Below are positions 9,446 through 20,110 of a DNA stretch of 64,000 nucleotides, piece after piece; positions within the stretch are counted from its first letter, which is position 1; each line of letters opens with the position of its first letter. The DNA lies in contig NC_085092.1 in the NCBI RefSeq assembly GCF_963422355.1, forward strand, positions 2,670,666-2,734,665. Direction: 5' to 3'. Source of the stretch: Corticium candelabrum (Eukaryota > Porifera > Homoscleromorpha > Homosclerophorida > Plakinidae). The translations under genes were made by a program, and so were the position numbers. The notes below the pieces were generated by a model. The model was not told where the DNA came from, did not search any database, and saw only the letters and a list, made by a program, of their open reading frames with translations.

Positions 9446-10147
9446 GAGGCTCCCACAACTACTTATACATAGTTGTATTTGATTATTGCTGTTTGTCAAA
9501 ATTTTTTGCCGTTCATAATAGGTTAACAAATACCAAAACACGCGCTAAACGTACAATTACATTGCATCGTTTATAGTGCGCCCAGAATTAGAGAGAAATT
9601 GTGGAATTCGACTGTGGATTGGACAGCGATGTTGCATGCCGTCCGAGCCGTTATTGGTATCAATCGCAAGCTCTATATGTCTACCTGCAAGATCTTACAC
9701 TCTTAAGCTGCCGTCAGTTATGTAGACGGTATAGATGCGTAGAATGGCGGAATTAGACGTAATTGCAAGAAGAGCAAGTACGTATATCAGTTAGGCTGCT
9801 ACTGTAACAGTAATCTAACACAGGAAACGGCTAGGTTTGGATCAGTTAGATAACACGTGTCTGCTAATCGTCTCTAGATCGGACGCCGGAGCTTCAGCTA
9901 TCTCTTTTGTCGCGACTTTGGGTGTAGTCATGCAGGACCAAGCTCAAAAGCCATCTGTTTTACTATGTCGTCTAGCGCATGCCGTTTGACCTGTGCCAAT
10001 ACCAACTCAATTGGATTGAGTTCACAGTGCCCCAATGACATACGTATATAGGTAGGCATAGACATCGCTCCAAAGCCCATTATTACTTGCATCTTAAGCA
10101 ACCCATTTTAAGCCAACTGCAGCATTTTCTAGATTTTGTCATGCTAG
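9446..10147. repeat. Host duplicated segment between the two Ty3 elements
   Basis: No gene. From about 9600 this is a diverged copy of 43780-44540. Shared blocks include TGGTATCAATCG (9656 and 43860), GCTGCTACTGTAACAGT (9796 and 44046) and the GCATCTTAAGCAACCCATTT / GCATCTTGAAGCAACCAATT motif (10090 and 44487). Ty3 element B has inserted at its right end. Confidence 0.65.
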
Positions 10148-10274
10148 TGTGGAGTTATACGGTTTGTATTTACTCTACTCAACACACTAGAACTCAACAC
10201 ACTACGAAGACATACTACGAAGATACAATAGTTACGCATGCGTGTCACTACGCTATTAATAGAGTCACTCCACA
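10148..10274 (-). repeat. 3' LTR of Ty3 element B
   Basis: A 127-bp repeat, TGTGGAGTTATACGG...GAGTCACTCCACA on the plus strand, with no difference from 14169-14295 that I can find. The ends have inverted TGTGGAGT/ACTCCACA. At 127 bp it is short for an LTR. Confidence 0.95.
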
Positions 10275-10281
10275 TCTCCCC
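10275..10281 (-). other. Polypurine tract of Ty3 element B
   Basis: On the minus strand the gag-pol stop codon TAA (10284-10282) is followed directly by GGGGAGA and then the LTR. Coding sequence therefore runs to within 7 bp of the LTR and partly supplies the purine run. Confidence 0.75.
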
Positions 10282-13200
10282 TTACAGGTCGAGTTTCATC
10301 GGCCTCTTTATTTGACAACCAGTCTGGCTTCTCGTTTGTGGCCTGGTTGGTGTTGTTTGACCAGTTTCCGTATTCTGGGGAGTTTCGATTTCAAGTGAAG
10401 TGCCAAACTTTGGGATGGCTTTCAAATGTCCTCTATTTCTCCTCACCTCCCCTTTGTCTGTTTTGATGACATAGGATCGTGGAGTGTGGCCTGGACCGAC
10501 GATTGTCCCTTGAGCTGGCTCTTTACCTGACGTTATCCAGACTTCCGTGTCCTTTTGTAATTGGGGCAGGTCTTTAGCTCGATGTCTGGAGTCAAAGTTC
10601 TTCTTCTGTTTACTTTTGAAAAAATTATCTGCTTCACGAAAATTCCTCAGATAATCGCAGTGTGGGGTGAGTTGTGCTGTCGACTGTGGCATTGTTGTCC
10701 TCAATCGTCTTCCCATGAGCAATTCTGAAGGACTGAGAGTGCACCAAGGCAGTGGCGTGGATCTGTAAGCCAGTAGCTCGAGATGTGGGTCCTCCGCCTT
10801 TGTCAGTAGCTGTTTGATGGATTTGACCATCCGCTCCACGAGTCCGTTGCTCTGCGGGTACCTAGGGCTGCTGGTTATCATGACAAATCCATAAGCCTTG
10901 GCGAACTCTTTGGTTTCCCGAGCGATATACTGAGGTCCGTTGTCACTCCTGAGAATATCAGGGATGCCGTGACGGGCAAAAACAGATTTCAAGGCTTGAA
11001 TTACTGCTAAGGCTGTGGTGTTCGTCAACTTGATAAGTTCTGGATACCTTGAGAAGTAGTCAATGACAACAAGATAATGAGCTCCATTTAACTCCATCAA
11101 GTCCGTTCCCACAACTTGCCAAGGAAAATCTGGTAACTGAGAAGTCATGAGTGGTTCAGTTCCTTGTGGATTCTCTTTTACACATGTGGGGCATTGTTGC
11201 ACCAATTGATATATCTGTTGTGTTATCCCCGGCCACCAGACGGAGGTGTGTGCTCTCTGTCTGCAACGAACTATGCCCTGATGACCCTCATGAATTTTGG
11301 TCAGGACATCTTTTCTGAGTTCGTCAGGAATCACTACACGGTTGTTGTATAGTAGTAGGTCGTTGTGTACCGTCAGTAGCGATCTTACTCTCCAAAACGG
11401 GATTAGAGAAGTTTCCTCAGGACATTTGTCGGGCCATTGTGACTGACTGTACTGCATCACTTGGGCACACGTGGCATTTCTAGCTTGTGCTTCTCGGTAC
11501 GTTTGTATTCTGTCCGTTGTAGTTGGTAAATTAGCAACTACCTCATTGATGAAGGTCTCAACATCGTCCTGTAGAGAATCCTCCGTGATCTGTTCTTGTA
11601 GGGGTGCTCTTGACAACGTGTCAGATGTATAAAGCAGTTTCCCAGGTACATGTTCAATTGTGAAGTCGTATCTCGCCAAACGAAGTCTAAAACGAACAAT
11701 TCTTGGCGGTAACCTGTCCAAGTGCTTAGTGCCAAGCAAAGGAACTAACGGCTTGTGGTCGGTCTCGATATGAAATTTGCGACCAAGTACGTAATCTTGA
11801 AACTTATCGCAAGCCCATGCTAATGACAGAGCTTCCTTTTCAATTTGCGCGTAGCTCTTCTCAGTATCTGTCATGGACTGTGATGCGTATGCTATCGGCT
11901 TCCATTTATCTTCGGCTTCTTGAAGAAGTACCGCGCCTAGACCGTGTGATGACGCGTCAGCGGATACTTTCACCTTCTTCTGCGGATTGTACAGCTCCAG
12001 GACAGTAGGACGAGTCAATTCATCTTTGATTCTTGTGAATGCTTGCTCTTGTGGATGTTCCCATAACCATGAGCATGTCGTACTCAACAGCTCTCTCAAA
12101 GGTTGACTTATCTCTGAAAGATGTGGTGAAAACTTTCCCAATTGGTTTGTCATCCCCATGAAGCGGCGCAATTCTGATACGTTCTTGGGCTGTTCTAGGT
12201 CTTGGATAGTTTTCAGCCGTGCTGGATCCGCTCTAAGACCTTTGCCATCGATAATGTGACCAAGAAATTTGACGGTGTGTACCCCAAACTCACATTTGGC
12301 CTTATTTAGAGTTGCTCCTGCTGCTTGCAGTCGTTGTAAGATCGAAGTCAGTCGGTCGTCGTGTTCCGTTTGACTTGTTCCGAATATGAGAACATCGTCC
12401 ATGTGACATAATACTCCAGGTAGTCCCGAAAGAATCTTGCTCATTCGCCGTTGGAAAAGCTCGGGCGCACTAGCGATGCCGAATGGTAACTTGTTGAAGC
12501 AGTACCGTCCGTGAGGAGTGACAAAGGTAGTCAGTAGCCTAGATTCCACCTCTAGAGGTATCTGCCAAAACCCACTATTAGCATCGATTTTGCTAAACGT
12601 TGTGGCTCCCGCCAATTGAGCAAGTGTGTCGTCCACTTTGGGTATGGGGTAAATCTCTCGTAGTACATTCTCGTTGAGGGGTTTCATATCTACGCAAATC
12701 CTGACGTCTCCTGTCTTTTTCCTGACTACAACCATACCAGCGCTCCATTCTGTAGGGTCTTCCACTTGTGAGATGACGCCAATCTTTTCCATTCGATCTA
12801 GTTCTTCTTTGACTTGTTGTCTGAGAGAAATTGGAACATTCCGGGGTGTGTACAGCGCATAGGGCTTGGCTCCCTCTCTAAGCTTGATTTTGTATGGATC
12901 ACCAAGATTACCCAGTCCCTGAAAAACTTTGGGAAATCCGTCTGGTATGGTGGTTCCTACACTGGTCGCTTGGATCCTGTGGACAAGTTGTAACGATGTG
13001 ATAGCCGGTAACCCTAGTAAATTGGTTTTCAATCCCTGGACAACGAAGATAGTCTCCTCTGATGTCTTGTTATTCACTGATAGTGTACTTGTGAATTGTC
13101 CCAATGTCCGAAGAGCTGTAGATGTTGGTCCATACAAGGCTTTGGACGGTTTCTGCAACTTTGGCATTTCTAACATTCTATGTGCCTCTTCTGTGATCAC

Positions 13201-14169
13201 TGTCACCTCCGCCCCAGTATCTAACTTGAATGTTAGCTCTTTGCCTCCTACTGAAATTTTGGAAGACCATGTGATCCTTTTTGATACGTTCACTGGAAAT
13301 ACATAGGCCCTGCCTCGACTCTCACTGTCCACATTTTCGATTGTCTTCGAGAAACATTGAGCTCCAAAGTGACCCTTTCGGTTACACTTTGAACACCTGG
13401 CTTGTCTTGCTGGACAGTAGGCTTCTTTAGCATGATATCTTCCGCAGCGCTTACATTGGTGTCTCGCGGGTGCGGTTGCCGACTTTGACCGTCCGCCGCC
13501 AAACTGGTGTCTGCTTGCTTGCGATTTGCCACCTGTGGTGCCGCTTTTACCGCCTGCTGTGCCGCTTTTAGCGCCGTTTCGCACTTGCTCTATGACGATT
13601 GGATGGTCCTTGCTGCCGTCACCTTGCAGATGTTTATGCTGTTCTTTCACGGCTTCTCTCTGTCTTGTAGATCGTTTGACCTTCTCCAACGTAAGCTCAG
13701 CATCACACTGTAGACGTTCTGATAGCGCCTGGTCTCTTATTCCGACAACAATTCTGTCCCTCAGCATTTCCTGTTGCAAACCTCCGTATTCGCATGTCTC
13801 GACCAGTTCGTACAAAGCGGTGATATACTGCTCGATAGACTCTCCCTCTAACTGATTTCGTCGATTGAAGCGCGCTCTCTCGTAGATCACGTTGCGACGT
13901 ATGCGGAAAAATTCTTCGAATTTAGCAATCACCTCATTGTACTTCTTTTTGTTGTCTTCCGTGATGTTGGTGGAAGTTAGGACTCCCTCTGCGTCCTCTC
14001 CCATGCAGTAGAGTAACGTGGACACTTGACGTACTTCGTCCGCGTCTGCCAGGCCTGAAGCGATTCGAAACTGTGTGAATCTTCTCTTCCACCTCGGCCA
14101 GTCGTCTGGCTGCCGAAAGTTGAAAGGACCTGGTGGTTCGAGTCGTATGAATCCCACTCCTGTCACCAT
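10282..14169 (-). CDS. Gag-Pol polyprotein of Ty3 element B, single open frame
   Basis: An intact 1295-residue fusion. Gag spans residues 1-235. Two zinc knuckles follow: C239/C242/H246/C252 and a canonical C-x2-C-x4-H-x4-C at 259-272. The aspartic protease has LDTGA at 316-320. Reverse transcriptase includes D529 in KIDANSGFWQIPL and the HMDD box at 589-592. RNase H has SADAS (736-740), EKEAL (777-781) and TDHKPL (803-808). Integrase has a HEGH...CPTC zinc site (960-996) and catalytic D1023, D1076 and E1112, then a tail with VWITSG and RRNRGHLK. The motifs fit the K02A2.6-like/mag group. Gag and pol share one frame with no stop or shift. The first ATG straddles the LTR-primer site junction; no other Met lies near the N-terminus, so this start is likely, but a non-AUG or internal start is possible. 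The product would make particles, copy the element and integrate it. Confidence 0.95.
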   Translation of the reverse strand: MVTGVGFIRLEPPGPFNFRQPDDWPRWKRRFTQFRIASGLADADEVRQVSTLLYCMGEDAEGVLTSTNITEDNKKKYNEVIAKFEEFFRIRRNVIYERARFNRRNQLEGESIEQYITALYELVETCEYGGLQQEMLRDRIVVGIRDQALSERLQCDAELTLEKVKRSTRQREAVKEQHKHLQGDGSKDHPIVIEQVRNGAKSGTAGGKSGTTGGKSQASRHQFGGGRSKSATAPARHQCKRCGRYHAKEAYCPARQARCSKCNRKGHFGAQCFSKTIENVDSESRGRAYVFPVNVSKRITWSSKISVGGKELTFKLDTGAEVTVITEEAHRMLEMPKLQKPSKALYGPTSTALRTLGQFTSTLSVNNKTSEETIFVVQGLKTNLLGLPAITSLQLVHRIQATSVGTTIPDGFPKVFQGLGNLGDPYKIKLREGAKPYALYTPRNVPISLRQQVKEELDRMEKIGVISQVEDPTEWSAGMVVVRKKTGDVRICVDMKPLNENVLREIYPIPKVDDTLAQLAGATTFSKIDANSGFWQIPLEVESRLLTTFVTPHGRYCFNKLPFGIASAPELFQRRMSKILSGLPGVLCHMDDVLIFGTSQTEHDDRLTSILQRLQAAGATLNKAKCEFGVHTVKFLGHIIDGKGLRADPARLKTIQDLEQPKNVSELRRFMGMTNQLGKFSPHLSEISQPLRELLSTTCSWLWEHPQEQAFTRIKDELTRPTVLELYNPQKKVKVSADASSHGLGAVLLQEAEDKWKPIAYASQSMTDTEKSYAQIEKEALSLAWACDKFQDYVLGRKFHIETDHKPLVPLLGTKHLDRLPPRIVRFRLRLARYDFTIEHVPGKLLYTSDTLSRAPLQEQITEDSLQDDVETFINEVVANLPTTTDRIQTYREAQARNATCAQVMQYSQSQWPDKCPEETSLIPFWRVRSLLTVHNDLLLYNNRVVIPDELRKDVLTKIHEGHQGIVRCRQRAHTSVWWPGITQQIYQLVQQCPTCVKENPQGTEPLMTSQLPDFPWQVVGTDLMELNGAHYLVVIDYFSRYPELIKLTNTTALAVIQALKSVFARHGIPDILRSDNGPQYIARETKEFAKAYGFVMITSSPRYPQSNGLVERMVKSIKQLLTKAEDPHLELLAYRSTPLPWCTLSPSELLMGRRLRTTMPQSTAQLTPHCDYLRNFREADNFFKSKQKKNFDSRHRAKDLPQLQKDTEVWITSGKEPAQGTIVGPGHTPRSYVIKTDKGEVRRNRGHLKAIPKFGTSLEIETPQNTETGQTTPTRPQTRSQTGCQIKRPMKLDL
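14150..14168 (-). other. Primer-binding site of Ty3 element B
   Basis: The minus strand directly after the 5' LTR reads TGGTGACAGGAGTGGGATT. It starts with TGG and resembles primer sites that use a leucine tRNA; the tRNA itself is not in the window. It is also translated, being codons 1-7 of gag-pol. Confidence 0.7.
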
Positions 14170-14295
14170 GTGGAGTTATACGGTTTGTATTTACTCTACT
14201 CAACACACTAGAACTCAACACACTACGAAGACATACTACGAAGATACAATAGTTACGCATGCGTGTCACTACGCTATTAATAGAGTCACTCCACA
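14169..14295 (-). repeat. 5' LTR of Ty3 element B
   Basis: The partner of 10148-10274 and identical to it by eye. It must contain the promoter for the element. The gag-pol start codon uses its last base. Confidence 0.95.
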
Positions 14296-15542
14296 TCTAG
14301 TTGCCTAATGGATCATTGAGTAACCTTTGCAAACGATCTCAATTGCCTGTGAAAACATGGCATCCGTTAATTGTGACAAGTACTAGGCCACACCCTGCAT
14401 ACAATTTCTCTACTTCTGGAACACACTATATCTAGTTCCTCTTAGCTATAGTCAGTTTTCTAGATCTGTCAGATGTGGCAATTCAAGAAGTTCAAGCTAC
14501 GGGTACGATCTTACCAGCAAGATAGTGAGACTGTTGAGGTAATACCCTGCCACATACTGCTTTGCTCATGGGTTTACTGTTTCAAAAAGCAGGAGTTTTA
14601 TAAAACAACGAGCTCTCTTTAAGGATCAGTGACATTTACTACTCTTTTGAGAAGAAGTGGAAAGGCTTCTTGACTTGCACACACTCAGAAAGATGTCATA
14701 ATTTCATACGACATGCACAAATCTTTGAGAGATAGGTGGCGGTATGATCGACAATCAGATCCATCTGCCTAACGCGTACGGCTAGCGCAGTCTTTGCTTT
14801 TGCAATTGTTTCTCCGTCTTCGTCAGTAGTACTGACTTGCAGGGAGAGTTGATTGAGTTAGCACACGTCTATTGAAACAATAGACGGTAGAGTCTATTGA
14901 CAGAAACAAGAGTGGAACGATTTCGGAGGCTTGGACAAGGTTTGGCTCTATAACTTCTTAGGTCTAGAGACGTCGTTGTTTGGTGACGTCTCGGATCATA
15001 TCTTATCACACAAATGTTGTAGGCAACAGATGCTTCGTCTTAGATATTTCTAGAGTCAGGAAGCCATTTTACTGTTTGAGGAGATAGTACGACGTTTACT
15101 AAACTGTCATAGACGCATTTGACTAGAAGGGAAAATAGGAGGGTAGCAAATCCTATCCATTCCATCAGTGACAGCCTGAGTTTCATTTATTCACTGTTCG
15201 AAATCACACGCGGCTTGAATCATTTGGGAATTCTATAGACAACTGGCAGAAGTACGGTTTGAGTAGCTGGAAGCTGACATCTTTTGCTTTTTCGCCGCTG
15301 TACGGTTTCTGCCCATTGTAGCAAGGCTTACCTGTTAACTTATTAATTATAGCCTGGTCTACAAATGGTAACAACAGCCTATTCGCCGTAATGAGCTGGC
15401 GAGAAAGTGCTAAAAACTGCATCAGTGTACATGTTTTGTGCATACGATTGTATTACATGTGTATCATGTAAAAAAAAGTAAAGCAAGTAATTAGTGTACT
15501 GCCTTAAACGAAGAATAGCTATGTAGCTAAATTGATGTGCCT
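14296..15542. repeat. Host unit copy, non-coding
   Basis: No supported gene. It carries recurring host-unit motifs: TAGTTGCCTAATGG at 14299 (also 20838), CTGTGAAAACATGGCATCCG at 14350, and CTGCCTAACGCGTACGGCTAGC at 14766, which recurs near 17904 and, with single changes, near 22842 and 61792. The open frame at 15204-15443 shows no recognisable motif. Confidence 0.55.
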
Positions 15543-16970
15543 TTGTACACGAAATTTTGTAATGTATTAAAGCTGAATTACTGCTCAGCCGATTGGGTTA
15601 CAGTTCTAACATATATTTAACCCTAGACTAAGGATAGCAACCTAATGACATGTGCTCAAAGCAGTGAATTCATTTCTTGTGATATGTCGGAAATAATCTA
15701 TGCCAAAACGCTGCATCTAATATGGAGCACTGTTTGAGAGAGTGTGGATTTCAGTGCAACTTTCTTGGAGAGCACTCAGGATGTCAATTTGCAAGCTGCA
15801 TGTCTAGAAGGAACACCCTATTCGTGATGACTAGTAGAATATAATGTGAGTTTATTAAATATCAATGGATAGATGACTTACAGTATAGAAACAATCTAAT
15901 CGTTGTTCGACGTAAGCAAAATGTATGATCCAGATAGTCTGTAAGAAACTGTGATGCGCGAGCAGATTCTATTGCTCTTGATGACGATTTTTGCTATCTG
16001 ACTGAATTGGCATCTGCTTCATATAGCTGAAACAGTTGCAAACATTTTAGGACGATTCGGAAGTACTGCAGCATTTTACCTCAGATGAATGGAGCTCTTG
16101 AAGACACTGTCCTTCTTTAAGCTCTAATTAGTTACGCAAGTGTGAAGCATCCGGCTAGATCCCCGTTGGTGTTTCTAACAGCTTTAACAATATGGGCCTA
16201 CAATCGAATCATCTACGCTTTCGAAAGGATGGTATTGCAATCCACTTGATCAAGACCCAACTTATGATGAATGCTAGCTTTGATAATATGAGAGCTGCAT
16301 TCTTGCCGTCATTGATCAATTGAATCATAACACAATCTTGTGTCTCTGAGTCAGATATTTTAATTCTACACAAACAAATCAAATTTATCTGTTTTATGTT
16401 TAGTTGCGTTGATCTAGGCCTACTATAGTTTGATATTCAACTCGCTTTAATAAGCCCGCTAGCAAATCACAGTCATTCTTAATGCAATGTGCCTGCAGTG
16501 GCAGCCAGAATGATATAAACTTACTATCACTATCCAAAATATGTTCTTTTCGTTTGCTCAAGAAGAAGAGATATGTCATCACATTTACGTACATCAGCAT
16601 ATTTACTCTCACATTGACATTGTATATCATTTGAGCTAGTGATGAAATTAAGTACGCATTCTTCTCGCTATCGTACATTCAAATTAGATAGATTGGTGTC
16701 ATCCTGATGTTCTGTATAACACACCAAACTTAGAAAAATTAACGTCTAGATGTCTTCTCGAGGTAGGCAAATCTTTATTACATTGGCTACATTGAATTAG
16801 TTATGAGCTGTGCTTTTGCTTTGACAACAGAAAACTGGACTAACAATTATAAAGTAAAAACAAGGTACAAGAGTAAGAACTGATGATAGCCAAAATTATC
16901 TATGAAATTATGTAGTCTAGAAAGCACCCTTGTTGACAAGTGATGTAAAAGTATTTTGTGGTTGTATTTT

Positions 16971-17010
16971 GTTGCTTCAAGATACTTTTGTAAAAGTATC
17001 TTGAAGCAAC
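16971..17010. repeat. 40-bp near-perfect palindrome at a deletion junction
   Basis: Arm one, GTTGCTTCAAGATACTTTT (16971-16989), is followed by GT and then its exact reverse complement (16992-17010), so 19-bp arms with a 2-bp centre. The right arm belongs to the host motif TATCTTGAAGCAACACATTT, also seen at 60620. The left arm has no counterpart in the sister copy at 59370. It sits where the sister copy has about 1.25 kb more. Confidence 0.9.
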
Positions 17011-17234
17011 ACATTTCAACGAGCCTTAGATCTTGTTTTGTTAGTTGTCTAAAACATAGTCTGTGGAAACGCAAATCTTGATTGCCTCTGACGACCTAAC
17101 ATCCTTTTCGCAATTACTATACTGTACTAGGCCATATCCTTCATTCTACAATCCTTCTTGTTTTAGAGCACTCTGTGTCTAGTCCTCTTAGTTAGTCCAT
17201 CTTTTAGCTCTGTCAAATTTAGCAATTCAAGCCT

Positions 17235-17340
17235 CTCTTCCTTGCTGGAATCTGGATTACTCTTGCCATCACTTGGGGCTCACCATCAACTAGTCTCCAA
17301 CAGTTTCTAGGCAGGTCTGGAAAAAGGTCTTCTTTTTGGC
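17235..17340 (+). pseudogene. LINE reverse-transcriptase remnant
   Basis: A short piece parallel to the better remnants at 21070-21300 and 61010-61240: CTTGCTGGAATCTGGATTACTC, then TGGGGCTCACCATCAACTA, and TCTCCAACAGTTTCTAGGCAG. Most of the middle is missing here relative to 61040-61190. It is recognisable only by comparison with the other copies. Confidence 0.4.
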
Positions 17341-20110
17341 TGTGAGAGCAAATAGAGCAAAGATTTGCCAAGTAGTGGTAGTTTAGCCTGGCAGCATCAC
17401 TATAATGCTCATGTTTTAGAATACACACTGACTCGGTTTGGTTGTAAAATGTCGATTTGCTGCATATACAGACGACCTGCTTGTGTTGTGTCTATGGAGC
17501 GGAGTTGTTTTTCAAGCTAGGTTTGTTTTTTACAAGTAGGACACTCCTTAAAGTGTTCGAAAGGTATTATTGAAGTTACTGACCACATACATGCTTTGTT
17601 TGCTGCTACTCTTGTGATTAGATAACTCTGCAACACTTGTAAGCTCTGGGTGTAATCTCTTTCTATAGGCAAGATAGTGGGATTGTTGATTTGATTGCTG
17701 TGCCCAAAACAAGCAACCAAACAGCAGAAGGATCTTTTACACAATGATGAGCTCTTTCTAATAGACGATTGATGCAAATTACAATTGTTTCGAAAAGAAA
17801 TAGAAAGACTTCTTGTCGCGCGATAATTATGAAAGTCATCATTTCATACAACATGCACGAATCCTTGACACATATTTGCTGTTATATTCGGCAAACTATT
17901 TGATCTGCCTAACGCGTACGGCTAGCGGAGTCTTTTGCTACCATTTCTATACGTCCTTGTTTATAGCACTGACTTAGAGAGCTGATTTACGTAGTGCACG
18001 TCTATTTGAAACCGTGGTCGGGAGTGGGGTCTCTCAACAGAAACAAGGGTGGAATGGTTTCGATAGCATTGGACTGCATGGCTCTTTCTAATTGTAGGCT
18101 CAGAGACGTAGCTGGTGGGTCCTATCTCACATTACTGCTGTGTATAGGCAACGAGTATGTTTTTTTGATAGCCTTGAGATTATGAGAGGTAGTACTGTTA
18201 GAGCGAATGATTAGAGCCGAAGTATTAAGACGTTTTGCTAGATGATATAGTAGAAAGCTAGTTAAAACAGTTTTTCAAATTCTAGACGACTGACAGTAGC
18301 TGAGCAGCTCTTATGATTACCGGCTCATTGTAACTAAGCTTGCTTGCCAACTTATAGTCTATGTAGTTTAAACATGGTACAAGTACACGCAACAACAGCG
18401 TGTCCTCACGTAATAAGCTAAAGGAGGAACATTAGGAGTTTTGAATGGTGCATTGGATCTTAAAAGCTGCTAACCAATAAAGCTACAGCTCCAACGTACT
18501 GTATAACGTCACAATCTCAATGCCGAGCCAAGCTTGTAGCAGTGAATTGATTTCCTATGAGATTTCGAAAGTGATTTATGCAGAAACGGTGCATATACTC
18601 TAATAGATTAATTTATCCATATTGATCGCTGCTGGAGAGTGAGTGGAGTGTTTTCGGAAAGCATATAACTCGAAATTTCGATCTGCGAACTGTCTGTAGA
18701 AGAAATTCTCGATTTATGAGGACTAGTAGAATGCAGTGTAGGTTGATTGAGTACCGAGCCTTATTTGACTGACAATATAGAAACGAGTTTACCGTTGAGC
18801 AAAATATAGAAGTATGATCCAGACAGTCTGTAAGAAAATGTGTGGCCCGGAAGAGTCTATTACTCTTATGATAATTCGAGCTACCTGATTGAATTGGCAC
18901 CTGCTGTATATAGATGCACACAGCTGAAATGGTTACAAATATTTGGGACAATCTTATCTAACGTACTGCAATGTCTTAACTCCCATGAATGAGAAGTCTT
19001 CATGACAATGTTCCTTCTTTGACCTCTAATTGGTTACGTAGGTGTGAAGCTTCCAGGTATACCCATTGACGGTTCTAGCAGCTTTAGACCTACAATCGAA
19101 TTATCTACCTCTTCAAAAGAATGATACGTTTATCCACTTAAAAATTACATGCACTACTCATGTAAGAATTATATACCGGTATTCACTTGATAAAGACATG
19201 CACTGCTCATGCTGAGTTCTAATTCAATTTGACAATGTGGGAGCTGCATTCGACATCATCGATCAAATCATTGTACGATTTTGTCTTTGGGAGACGAATA
19301 GGTTGATTCTACACGAAGAATCAAATTTATCTGTTCTAAGAGTCAATTTGATTGATCTAAGTCTACTTCAGTTCGATGTTCAACTCACATTATTCAAAAT
19401 TCATTTTATATCCAAAGCCGTTAGCAAATTACTTTTATGTTTGATACAATTTGCCACCAGAATGATATAAAATCACTATCACAATCCAAAGAAACTGTTT
19501 ATGTTTGTCCAATAGGAAGATATGCTATCACATTTAAAGACATCGATGTTGTCATTACATTGACATCGTGTAGCAACATTTGAGAACTTCACATTCTTCT
19601 CGTCAACAGTGCGTAGTACCTCCAATTTAAATTGTGTCATCTTGATGCTTCGTAGAACTTACCCAAACCGAGCAAAAATGATGTCTAGAAGTCTTCTCGA
19701 TGTAGACAGATCTTCATTACATCGCGGACTACATTATATTAGTTATGAGCTGTGCCTTTTTACTTTGATGACAGAAAACTGAAACAACAATGATAAACTA
19801 ACAACGTACAAGAATACGAATTTATAATTGCCAGAATTGCCTATGAAATTATGTAGTCTAGAAATTGTCCTGTTGACAAATGGTATGTAAACTATGTAGT
19901 TCTTGACGATGTCATTTGCCACTTATTTGTATTGGAATTTGCTAGGATTCGGTATACAAATGATGAACATCTTGTGAGTCAGATCTCAAATGACTCCAAA
20001 GCTGGATCCATTCTTTCAAACTGAATTTGACCTCTCTAGCCCCGTAGAAACCGAGGGATGGAGGATGGGGATTCGTGTAGGAATTTATATTTTTTGCTAG
20101 AGACTTTTGC

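Larger units (their letters stand above)
10148..14295 (-). mobile_element. Ty3/gypsy LTR retrotransposon B, young and compact
   Basis: A 4148-bp element with 127-bp LTRs that look identical base for base, a primer site, a polypurine tract and one long gag-pol frame. Flanks are GCTAG (10143-10147) and TCTAG (14296-14300), sharing CTAG as target duplication. The host repeat it interrupts exists uninterrupted elsewhere: 44536 has GGCTAGTTCCCAATGGG where this copy has GCTAG, then the element, then TCTAGTTGCCTAATGG. Identical LTRs, an open frame and a recognisable empty site mark a recent insertion that may still be competent. Confidence 0.95.
15543..20110. repeat. Large segmental duplicate, partner of 57960-64000
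   Basis: From ATTAAAGCTGAATTACTGCTC at 15568 the sequence matches 57982 onward almost base for base (GATTGGGTTACAGTTCT, ACCCTAGACTAAGGATAGCA and so on) up to about 16960. The copies then differ by about 1.25 kb: 59360-60625 has no counterpart here. From about 17010 they align again to 20110 / the window's right edge. Nothing in it looks like a live gene; frames such as 16400-16678 recur at 58813-59091 but carry no known motif. Confidence 0.85.

Noticed and set aside
16400..16678. 92-codon frame present also at 58813-59091, which could suggest a conserved gene
   Set aside because: The whole region is a recent duplicate, so conservation is expected; there is no domain and the frame is not kept in older unit copies.
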